NCBI GenBank assembly: GCA_945643635.1
Contig: CALZFC010000300.1
Span: forward strand, 248,001 to 312,000
Length of the DNA stretch: 64,000 bases
Direction: 5' to 3'
DNA from: Allodiplogaster sudhausi
Lineage: Eukaryota > Nematoda > Chromadorea > Rhabditida > Diplogasteridae
This document shows positions 1-11,477 of the stretch, one piece after another. Each line of letters starts with the position of its first letter. Positions within the stretch are counted from its first letter, which is position 1. The position numbers were made by a program, and so were the translations under genes. The notes beneath the pieces were generated by a model. That model had not been told where the DNA came from. It saw nothing but the letters and a program-made list of their open reading frames with translations, and made no database searches.

Positions 1-180
1 ACGAATAAGTGGCGATTGAAATTCAAGGGGAGAGAGAGACAACGGTTGACTATTCTGCACAGTTATAATGTGTACAATGGAAAACTCGGCAGATATAGGA
101 TGCTTTATGAAAAGGGGCTATATAGTGAAAAAAATTTCATAGGCTGTTGGCGTGATTAAACCCTGCTTCTTGCAGTGGAG

Positions 181-240
181 GCTGGCTGTTGGGGTTGCCA
201 GCGGGGATTTGTACGGAGCAAATCTCTTCGTCCCCCGTTA
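181..240. other. GC-richer stretch with two potential hairpins
   Basis: GCTGGC at 181-186 pairs with GCCAGC at 197-202. Next to it GATTTG (206-211) pairs with CAAATC (219-224), and a G-run before it can pair with the C-run at 231-235. It stands out from AT-rich surroundings. It might be a small structured RNA or part of the Helitron 3' end; neither is shown. Confidence 0.25.
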
Positions 241-1107
241 GCCGTACTGTTCTGTGTGTGTTTCCGCCATGCATAGTCCTAGTACTCGGGGGTTACGATG
301 TAACAAAAATTTTTGTAAATAATATCTTGATAAAGTTATTGTTTTATTTTCATTTTTAATTTCAGATACAGAATTATAATATCTATATTATTTCCTTAGA
401 GGTCATGCTAAAGTTTGCAAAGTTCATCCTCATGTAAATATTCTTTCTACACGTGAATGAAGCATATTCTCTGGTTCTTTTCTTGTTTTCCAGTCGTATC
501 TCATTTACTCACACAATTGTCGAATCTGGATCCGGTTATTGTTACTGGCTCTATTATCATTACTACGATGTTAGTTACTTCTAATTATGTATTGAAAAGT
601 GAACATCATCTAAAATTTTAGACTTTATCCAAAAGCAATGTGAATTCACCAAACGAACAATGTAAAGTGAAAGAAACAACAGAGAAGGAATCAAGAAAAC
701 TGAAAGAAAGCGACAACAAGCAATTTAGATTTAATTTATAATCGAACACGTAGTATGCATTTGAAAAACTATTATTAACAAAAAGTATGAATGTATGATC
801 AAGTAACATGGATGTAGGAAAGTGGAATATTGAATGAGTATGAGAGAGAGAGAGAGCTGGACTAAATAAACTAAATTACATGAAATTGAAAGCCATGAAC
901 TTATGAAATACAAATTAATCAACTTTGAACTATAAATAGATGAAAGAAGAAAGCGAGATAAAGCAAGCAGCTATTCATTAACAACCGAACACATTGTTTG
1001 CAAATGAAAATATTGTGAACGCAAAATCGATATGATATAATAACATGGATCTCAGAATGTAGAATAAGGAATGACTAACATAAAAGAAAGATATAAGGAG
1101 AGAAAGC

Positions 1108-1108
<1 letters not shown>

Positions 1109-1157
<49 letters not shown>
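1109..1157. repeat. GA microsatellite
   Basis: An almost perfect (GA)n run of about 48 bp. A shorter GA run occurs near 843-858. Confidence 0.9.
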
Positions 1158-1315
1158 CTCACAATTGTGGCGTGAACTTGGCAGTATGTTATTGTAAAGT
1201 ACAGAAATGCAACAATGAAAATATACATGGATGAAATCACTCCTATTTGTAAGATATTGCATAGATAAAATTTCTCCTAAGATGTCGAATAGTTAAAATG
1301 TCTCCCAAAGCATAG

Positions 1316-2564
1316 TTACTCGATGCGCTCATAGAACATATTGCAAAGGCCAGGGAGTCGCAGAGGGAGGGCATCGATGAACTGTGCAGGGCTGGCATCG
1401 TCGTGCAGCCACCATCCCTGTTCATCGTCTCGTGTGAACGCCACGAAATGCCCGCCGCCAGCGTATGAATCGCCATGGAAGATATGGCGCACGGCAGCCA
1501 CCATTCGCCACTTGGAGCCTGTGAAAGAAATGCAATGCAAACGTTTTCCCGAAATATTTTGTTCTCAAAGAATAGTCATTATTAAAATATTTAAGGAAAA
1601 TAATGAGGTAAAATGTATAATTAGAATACCTCCGACGATCAAACAATCAACAACAGCAGGATCTCGAAATCGGTGATCATAGGGGCGGAGGGTCGTGGGG
1701 TCGTAATTGGCGACCTCGAAGAACATGTATCTGCCCAGCGGCGTCGTCACTCTCCTTTGTCTCAGCTTTCCGTCTACTCGGTTCTTCATGGGACACGTGG
1801 GATTCCTGCATGTGTACTGCACGTCTGGATTAGTGCAGTCAAACGCTGCTGCCGGATCAACGATCTCGCCGACTCCTTCGCAAATGGAGTGCGTCGTCAC
1901 GGAGTTCGCCTGAGAACAATAAGAAAATAAATTACAAAATACAACTATCAGAAATGTAACATCGATTAAATGAAAAAAATACATACGGAAAACGGTAGAC
2001 GGCAGTAGGCGCAGGTGTTGGTTGTTTGCTGCTGGACGGTGAAGAACTGTTCGACTGAATCCGGCGCGATCTTCTGGATGAAGTACGTGATGAATTCGTT
2101 GACGTCCTTTTGATCGTCGATTGCATTGCCCGCGTCATATTTGGCTTGAGTGATCTGATTCGTTCTCAGTGCCTCAGCCCTTGTTGCAAACTCAGGGAAC
2201 ACGCTCCCGAGCTGGTTGCGTAGAGCAACGGTACCCTTCGTTCCGGAAGTCTGCATGAATCTCATCAAGAGATTGGCCAGCTTCGCCCTCCCTGGCCCTG
2301 GACGACTCGCAGTTAGCTGAGGTGCGATGTCGTACAGCCGACGCAGACACTGCACTCCGGCGTTCATGAAGCAGTTGGAGCCAGGATTGCGCATACAAAG
2401 GTGTTTATGTTCGTTGGGATTCGATGTCTCGCGAGCGAAACGGCTAATGAGGCTCGGTTGTCTTGTTCTGATCGGCATAAATGAAGTTAGCTGAGAGGAG
2501 GCAGATGGAGTTGAAGTTGATGGTTGGTGAGAAGGAGATACAGACGGCCGGCGCGCCAGATTGG
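1316..2564 (-). other. C-terminal ubiquitin-specific protease domain (E44-E46)
   Basis: Peptidase C19 (USP) family cysteine protease, which would cleave ubiquitin from substrates. Seen: [15 protein letters not shown], the Cys box with catalytic Cys codon at 2371-2373; [12 protein letters not shown]; CxxC pairs in E44/E45 (TCAYC and CRNPTCPM), probably zinc-binding; and [12 protein letters not shown], the His box with His codon near 1448-1450, followed by WWLHDDAS and NMFYERIE, the usual USP ending. About 300 residues, at the small end for a USP. It follows a Glu/Pro-rich linker (E42, 2878-2955; E43, 2644-2755). Confidence 0.85.
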
Positions 2565-4626
2565 CTAAAAAAGGAAAATAAGTAATTTTAGGGTTAAAAA
2601 AATATATTTTCTACATAAAAATTAATCGTATTTGTATGTTTACCTGCAACAGTAACATCTTCCACGATTGCTTCGTTGTCAGTAGTTGATCGCTGTTCTG
2701 GTGCAGGGGGAGTAATAGCCGTGATTTCTTGTTCTTGTGGCTCTTCAAATGAAATCTGTAAAGCTCGTAATCAGGCATGTAGTAGTAATTGTATTGTTAA
2801 TTAATGAAAATGAATTATAAAAATTTTATCTGTATATACAAAAGGGAAATAAAATGTAATAATGATGAAACACCAACGTCTGCCGACTGTTGTTGTTCTT
2901 CTTCTCCTACTGGCACAGTGACGAAGATCCGCTCTTCAGAAATGGATGGCAGATGCTTTAAAAAATAAGATACATTTTATATGATATGTATGAGCAATGA
3001 GCATTGTGTACAAATTAGTGAAATAAAATGATAAATAAACTAACAGTGAGAGCGATCGGATCGAAGGGCTCAAGAATGGAGTGCTCGACCTTGTTGACAG
3101 GGCGCACAACTCGAAGCATGTTGTTATCCTTTTCGTCAACCAGCCAGTGCGCCTTGTCGTAGGTGTACAGCCGCACATTCTTGCCGCTGGTGCAACGTGA
3201 CATGGCCACGTAGAGTTGGCCGTGGGCAAAGACGTTATTGTGGAGGATAATTCCCACCCGCTCGAATGTTTGCCCCTGGCTCTGAAACAGAAGGAAGTTG
3301 TATACAAAAAATAATAACTCAACAATCATAAAAGCTGAATGAAGAAATGACAGTAATGTGTACCTTATTAATGGTCATGGCATAGGCGAGCCGCAGAGGA
3401 AACTGAAAGCGGGTGTAGTCTTGACGGTCCTTCTTGATATGCGCGGGAGAGAGGAGACATTTTGGGATGAAAGTTTCCTCTCCCGCGAATGATGTGGAGA
3501 GAAGAGTGCAACGGATGAAGTGCGGCCTCATCTCAGTCACAAGCATGCGTGTGCCGTTGCACAGACCTCTGGCGACATTCAGATTTCGCAGCAAGATGAC
3601 AATCGCTCCATTCTGCAGTTAAAGAAATATCAGGGATGTAAAAAAAAGTAAATTAAATGATAATAACATCAATGTTTGTTTTAAAATAAATGGAATGAAA
3701 CCTTGAGTTCGAGATGATACGGTGGCATTCCGGACTCCATTTGCTCGGCGAAGTACTCCGGGGGCGCCTGCATGCCAACCGATTCGATCGGAGTATCGAC
3801 TGCTGTGTAGACCTTCTTGAATCCTGGCACGCCTTCCAACACCTGGGGATAAATGTGTAATTAAAATTTAGATTGAATCTTCATTCAGATATTAAAAAAA
3901 TATGTATATGTATGTATATAGAAACCTTCTTGTTCATCTCGTGTGCCTCGCGATTTAGACTTGCAAGTAGGCAGCTCTTCTTGAGGGACTCGATGTTCGT
4001 GAGCTGATCGCCTCCATAGACGTGGGCGATAACCTCCTCTGGAGTCTTGCACGGAATCTCGCTCTGGTCCGGATACCCGATGCTGGCTCGGGTGCTCTTG
4101 CAGTCGCCATCATAGCCGTTTCCAATTCGCTCGAGAAGGGCGGCATATCGCCGCTTGCTCGCATGTTCCGTGTCAGATAAAGAGTCTTAAAGTGAAGTAT
4201 TATTTATAAAACCCGGAATTCATTACCCAAACAAAAATCAAAAAATATTTAAGCTTTGTCACCTTGAAATGTCTCCACAAAGGCGACTTCTTCAGTGTTA
4301 GGTTGACGGCACCGACCGCTGATCGACCGGCATCGACGGGCAAGAGCTGCTTCCAGTCGCCACCTGGAATTTGAAATATGTATTTGCAAGACATCGTAAA
4401 ATTAGAAAGAAGAAAAAAACATTGTGTACATACCAAGCAGCATGAGCTTGCCACCAAAGGGCAGATCGGAACGCATGATGTCACGGAGAAGACGATCAAT
4501 GGCGCTGAACATGTTGATGTCGCTCATTGTCGCCTCATCATAAATGATGACGTCAACGCTCCTCAGTGAATCAGCAGCAGCGGACTCGAGACGCATCTGA
4601 AGAATTAAGTAATTACTAAATATACA

Positions 4627-4662
<36 letters not shown>

Positions 4663-7600
4663 AAAAAAATTTAAGACAAACGTTTGACAAATCGTTCTCC
4701 TCCGTGTTCAGCCTCAGCATGAAACGCCGATGAGCTGTGGTCCCCTTGATGAGCAGAGTCGATGCAATGCCGGTATGTGCGACCATCTCGATCTTCTTGC
4801 CTTCCTTCATGAGACGATGATAGATCGCACTAAATTGTCATATATGAGTGTTATACTAATAATCAAAAACATAAAAACCGAATATTTTAAGATACAATGA
4901 AACAGAACATTATTTCGTACTGATAGAGAAAGGTTTTCCCGCATCCGCCCGATCCAGCCAAGAAGAAACAATTCTGGCTCCGCTTGTCATCCAGAGCAGC
5001 GGCGACAATCACATCGTAAGCGGTCTTCTGTTCTCTCGTCAGTTGTTGCTCTCGTCTCTCCGCCTCAGCCGCATGTTGGACCTGAAACAAGAAAAGAGGA
5101 TCGGTTGAAAAAATTAAATTTTGAATAAAAATATTAATAAGAGATGTACTTGTAAAAATTTTTGAATCACTTTAAATTTCATTCAATCGTTGTATATATT
5201 TAAAGAAAAATTCCAAAGAAGAATAGTAAAGCAAACCTGGATGTTGTTTTCCGGCTGAACATCGTCGGCGAGCATCTTCTGCGCCGGTGTCAAGTAGCCG
5301 ACGAGAGTGTCATCAATGTGGAAGTCAGCGAGAGTCTTCTGATGGTGACGAATGATGCTCGCGATGTGGTAGAGGGCTCTGGCTTCACGGATTACTCTCG
5401 CCTGGGCGCTCTCAACAATGCTTCTGGGCGGCCTGTCCATGAGATCCTCCTTGAACATGTCCCATAGCTCTCTCGGGTCGGTGACATCTCCGAAGAGTAG
5501 GATGGTTGCGAACATCCGTCTCAGCTGCTTAGGCATTCGAACCTAAAGTAATAGTAATAAAATTATTTTTAAAGATAAAATATTTTAATTATTTCTAAGT
5601 AAAAAAATTAAAGAAAACTGACACCAGCAGCATCAGAGAGTGCAAGTTGGTACTCTGCCTGGTTGTTCATCAGACCCAGAGCACGAGCGGCATCTTCGTA
5701 TGTGTCGTGAACGATCGGCAAAAGCGGCGGCTGAGTCACGGTGCGAAGTTCTTCAAACGATGTGATGCCGCGCCGGTTCATTGCAAGAAGTCGAATGGCG
5801 AAGGTGTCCAGGAAGCGCACGTTGACCGGGCGGACACGGACGACAAGACGAGTAACTTCACGCTTCTTGCGAATCCACTCAACTGCACCGTTTGTCTTCT
5901 TCAATATGTAGTGCTTCGGAATCTCGTTGTACGTGTATTCGTTGGCTCGCACGTCGACTTGGTTCAGCTCGAACCAAGCCGTAAGCGCGCTCATCGGCTT
6001 GCCCGAACACGCCTTCTCAGCTGCCTGGACAATCTAAAAAAAAAGAATTAATATATACAATTAAAATAGATATAACAAAATTTTAAGATGTTCGGTCTCC
6101 TATGCAGAAATAACAAATCAGAAAATATAATTTTAAAAAATACATTAAAGAAAATATAAAAGAAATACGATACTCCGTTCTTCCTGAAGCAGACGAGCTC
6201 AGCGTTCTCGTTGTGAACTCCGATCGTTTCAACGGTGTGGCTCATCTTGGAGAGATAGTAGCCTTGAATCTTCCAGGCCGCTTCATTTGGAGTCATCTGG
6301 CGCATCTCCTCGAGGATGATGGCTTCATCATACGCTGTGAAGCACTTCTTGCTCTTCTCGTCGTATGTCAAGCCGCGCTAAGATGAAATATTCATATATT
6401 TATTTCAGTAAAAATTGCCATTATACAAACTGCATATGCAAAAGTATGTAGATATAAGCAAAAGTAAGAGTGAAAATAAAGAAAATGAATACCTTCGCAA
6501 GTTCTTCCATGACTCTCTCCACGATCCGCTTCGCAACTCTTCCATTCTTTGGCATTCCAGAAGGAAGAACGGCGGGGCCAGAGACAGTTCCTTGCTGGGC
6601 GATTCCACGCTCTTCGCCTGTCGCCATCTCGGAGTTCTCGATAAATTCCAGGAGCGCGCGGTCAAAGCCCTAAAAAGATAAAACATTATAATTTAAACTC
6701 ATAAAAAGAGATGTTCAACCTTGTAGAGATACTTGAAGAGATATTTGACCACTTGCACCTCCGAGACACATTCAACATTGATGTGACACTCGAAGAGGTT
6801 GAGAAGACGTTTATTGTGTGCAACGACATAACGGTTGTTAGCAGAGCCCTGAAGGAGGAAGAATAAATAATAAAAATTTAAGAAAAAATTGAATTTAATG
6901 CAATGTTAAAATAAATAAATGAATTACATCAAGGATAAGGTCGCCCTTGGTATTCTTCATCACGAAGTGACGTCCATCCCTTGGTCGTGCATACACAGCG
7001 CTGCCGTCTTCGCTAAAATAAATGGCAGAATTAAATGAGATATATAGGAAAACAGAAATAAAGAATAAAAGGAAATGGAAAATACCAAATCGTAGTGTAG
7101 TCGGCAAAGTCATGCGGGAACATCTTCGTGCACCTGGCAAACTGTCTGCCACTGAATTTCGGCGGCCGTTGATTGCAGTACGACTGCTTGTCTCCTGCAA
7201 TAAAGAAAATAATAAGTGATGTAAAAATGCAAATAAATTGAAGTGAAAGCACACCTTCACAAGGCTTGTGGAACATAAAGTTCCGGACGTTCTCATAGTA
7301 GCGCATCTTGGAACTGTAGTGAGGGTCGTCCTTCTTCGGAATTTCGGGAATAGTGGCGGAAATGTAGTTGTCGATTTTGGCAGGCGTGTTCAGCTTGTGG
7401 TCCTTCTATAAAGATGCAGAAAATAAAATCTGCAAAGAGAAATAAAAATAAAAGAAACCAACGTCAAGAGTGATGAGGATGTGCGCATGAGGCATGCCCC
7501 GTTTCTGGAACTCGATGGAGAGACAGTAGCCGACAACTGGACCGAAGAGTTGACGGTCAACGATCTCCTTCAACAGCTCCTCCAGCTTTCTCTTGAAGAC

Positions 7601-10600
7601 GTCGTTCACGAGGAATGGGTTGCTCGTCCAGGTTGTTCCTTTCGCCAAGTTTGACGTGATCTCCTCCCACTTGTTGTTACCGGTGAATGTTATGAACAGG
7701 TCCGGCTTTCCAACCTGCAGAACAGATGAATAGAATAATGTTTAATATTATTTTGGATGACAATATTTTAATTTTTTTTATAACCGTGTGGATCATCGCC
7801 ATTGCGTCCTCGAACTTGCAGCGGTAGTACGCGGGCGATCCAGGCATGCTCTCTGGCAAGCGGAAGTTGAAACCGAGTTGAGCGTTCTAAATAAATTAAA
7901 TTTTAAAACTGAATGTTCGAATAATTATATAAAAATTTTGGGGTATAACTAAGACACGAGCCTGCTTCTCCGCCAAGATCTGTCGGTAACGGAATTGTAG
8001 TGTGTGAGCATCGGTACCGCAGAACTCAAGTAGATGCTGGCGTGCATTCTCATGCCTCTGCAAATCCAGCCGAATCGCTTGATTAACGACGTAAAGCTGT
8101 CCGAGACGTTCAGCTTGGCAAATCTGAAGACAAGAAATAGTTGGTTAATAGTGCCATGTGTAAAAGTAAGAGTCAATCTAACGGGAGAAATGGCCTTGTC
8201 CCTCGTTTGCATATGATAAAGATCGTAGCAACGACGGGAGACATTCTCTTGCTTCTTCCCGGTTGAGCAAACGGCGCCATCCTCATCACAACGTTCTAAA
8301 TAAGGAGCCGCAAAAATAAACTAAAAAATTACAAATCTCTAATAGTATGATGAAATTTTTTAAGAAATACACGAACCAGCCTGCTCTCCACTCGTTTCGA
8401 CATCTTGACGGTAATCGGCGAAGGAAGGAACTAAAAAAATGAAGTTATGACTGTAAATTGTTTTATGAACCAAACCTTGAACAGTAGGAGCTTCCCGAAT
8501 GATGGGAGCAGTCGAAGGAACATCTAAAATAATGAAATTGTAAAATTATAATAATATTTTTGAATAAAATACCGTTATCAGCGATGCGCTGATAGACGTG
8601 ATCAATGATAGCGCCGAGATCATCGAAGACGCAATCGGGATTTCTCGGGCCGAGTTCATTATCACCGCAGTAGTGATCGCTGTAGGAATCGATTCTTCTG
8701 ATAGTAGAACCTAAAAGTGTTAGTTTCGATGGTAGGTAAATAATATGAAGTTAATATATAGATAATAAATAAATAAAAAAAATTATAAATATTGAGTTAA
8801 AAAGACAACTAACGAATGCGTGCAGCGAGCTCGATATATCTCTGGAGGTCGGCGTCAGATGGCATAACCAAAGGGTAGCTCCAGATGCCATCTCCTCGGT
8901 TTCGAACCCCGATAGCAGCCAACTCGTCAACGAGCTCAGAAGCCATTGTGCGAATGTGAATCTCATCAGCGTCCATCAAGTCATCCATATCTGATGAATG
9001 AAGAAGCAAATTGAAGCTAAAAGAAAGCAATAAATGAAATGAATGAACTGAAAGAAATGTGCATACTCATGTGATCGTCATCATCGTCAATGAGAAGGCT
9101 CGGAGGAGGGGGGCGTGAAATGTCGCCTGCTTCGTTGTCGTCGACGCTGACATCTTCTTCGATTTCCTCGACAGTATCTTGCTGTACCACGTGTTGTTCT
9201 TCTTCAGGAACGTCTTCTTCTGGGTCCTCCTCCTCCACATCTTGCTGCAGCTGATATGGAGCGTACTTGTGCTCTCCATAGCGAAAACCATCTTGGCCGA
9301 ACGGGAAGAGAAGTGGAAAGAAGAGAGGTTCAACGAGTGGATTCCAGAACGCCAAGAAGTGAGGGTCGCCCTTGTACACTGCATTGACATAGATGCCAGA
9401 GCGAAGGGGTGCGCCGGACTGAGTCGTTTGGTAGAGCATGCTCGCCACTACCAATTCTTCTGGCTGTCGAAGAGTACCAGGGTGCGGTGCATCAGCTCGT
9501 TGAAGTGCTTCGACCTCAGGCTAAAATGCAAAAAAAAATTTTTTAATGAATAAAAAAAGGATATAATTGAAGAAAAAAGAAAGAAATTATAATAAATAAC
9601 AACCTGAGAGAACGAATGCAGCTTAATGAGGAGATCGCGATGCTGTTCACGTGGAGTGTCCTTGAGAATGTCGTTCATCTTCTTGAACTGGCGACTGAGA
9701 ACGTTGTGCTCGTAGAACATCTTCGAGAGCATCAAGAGAATCTAAAGAGAAGGAAAATGAACAAATGGCACAGGAATCTTATAAAGGTAGTTTATGACAG
9801 AATAATAAAAAAATACCTCTCTGTTCAAAGAGCTGCCAACTCGCGTTTCCGCTCGATATGCGGCTGCCTCGTCGGGAGAGTAGGCATAAAGTTGGCCAAA
9901 CATGGGAACGTTATCAGCAGCATCAGTGCGAAGAACGGAGCTCACTTGGTATTGAATCGTTCCCTCGATTTTCATGATCTGAAGGGAAAAGTGAGATTAA
10001 AATATAATAAAAAAGTAATACATAAAAAAGTTAATGTAATACTAAAATAATAGATTAACCTGCTCTCCTTGTGGAACAGCGACTCCTTGATAAACGAGGC
10101 ATGACATCGCGAATCCAGTGTTGTACCTGACGATGACCTTCTTGAATTGTTTTGAAAGTGGGTGTGCTCCAGTGATGAGATCGCGAAGTGGTTGAGGAAA
10201 TGGAGACCAGCTTGGCAGGCGAACCTTAAATGCAAAGATAACATACAGTTTGAAAGGAAAAGATTATATTAAACTGTTTACCTTGCCACCAAGACAGCAG
10301 TTGAATGTGAAAGTGAGAGCTGCACAAAAATCACACTTCTTCTGAGCGCCAAGATGAAAGCGCCGTGGATAATCCACCATAGGATCATCGGAGTCAACGG
10401 GTAGCTCGCCAGAGAGATCTCCGAGTCGGCGACGCGGATCGTGACGAGCCCGATACATGTTACGTTTGTTTTGTTCGCGCCGAGCAGCCTGTTGCTCCGG
10501 AGTGAGAGCAGCGAATCGTCCTTCTTCCAAACGAGCGTGTCGTTCTTGACTTGAAGGTGTATGTTGAAGTTGCCTCATGTATTCCTTCCTGTTTTCTAAA

Positions 10601-11428
10601 ATCGGAAATAGTATAAAAGGAAACTGTTTATCATCCATAAGATACCATGAATAAATAAGAAATAAATGGATGAATAAAAAATAGAAACCTGCAGGCGAGC
10701 AAAGCTGTTGAGAGAGAGAAGCAGCAGTCTCAATCGCACGATTCACAGTATCCTCGAAGTCCATATCGACAACTAAATCAAAAAGAGAGCTTTTAAATAA
10801 AAATTGAAATATATGTAAAACACAAGAAAACACTACCATTGTTATCAGACTCCAACGTGAGAGCAGACAGATGAGCAGAAAGAGCAGCATACATAGAAGA
10901 AACTTGTGCGGCATTAATGTCAACGCTGTCTGCTCGAAGGTATTCAACGAACAATGCATGAGAAATGGACGTGGCGTTCGTCAAGATAAGAGATGTCAGC
11001 TCAGAATGATCGCGCACGTAAGGCGACGTTGCCGTTGCACAAGCGATGAGGACTGTCCTTCTTGTGTCAATATCGAGGTCTTGCCCGAGATAAGGAAGAG
11101 CCTGAATAAAGGAGGCATGAGAAAGGAAATGTTAAATGAGTAATGAAAAATAATGAGCATGTTTAAAATACGAACCACAACTTTGGCATTCAGATAGTAA
11201 TGGCCTTGAAGACAGCCATATACGCGCGACTTAAGGGATCGCCATCAGTGCATAGATCGCCAGAAGCGCCAGTCGGGATGACGACGTGAATACGTCCCTT
11301 CCTCGCGTTGTTGTCGCGACGCTTGTGAGTCCATATGAGATCTTGATCTAAAAAGAATGTAAAAGAATACCTCATAAAAGAGCGGTAGAAAAGAAATAAT
11401 ATCTGTATGCATAAAAGAAAAAGAATAA

Positions 11429-11477
<49 letters not shown>

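Larger units (their letters stand above)
1..1315. other. AT-rich flank without a recognisable gene
   Basis: This stretch lies downstream (3') of the minus-strand Helitron gene. It is AT-rich with scattered GA-rich tracts, and I see no convincing exon. Small open frames here are short and low in complexity. The Helitron 3' terminus (a hairpin followed by CTRR in the element's orientation) should lie in or beyond this stretch, but I could not identify it. Confidence 0.5.
3045..5081 (-). other. Pif1-like helicase domain (E34-E41)
   Basis: Superfamily 1B 5'-3' DNA helicase that unwinds DNA behind Rep. Motifs in order: [20 protein letters not shown] (Walker A, about 4935-4960); [10 protein letters not shown] with TTAHRRF (Ia); VIIYDEATM (Walker B, E36); [10 protein letters not shown] (motif III, E37); TLYLTRNMR (E38); [17 protein letters not shown] and AMTINK (E40) continuing as SQGQTFE; and [10 protein letters not shown] (motif VI, E41). 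Complete apart from the frame break in E38. Confidence 0.9.

Noticed and set aside
140..163. Another SL-like start (GGTTTAATCAC on the minus strand)
   Set aside because: Identity ends after 11 bases, there is no GAG-GT donor, and the upstream block is missing.
618..1262. Small minus-strand open frames in the left flank
   Set aside because: Low-complexity Ser/Leu/Phe-rich translations of GA/CT-rich DNA, without splice signals or conserved motifs.
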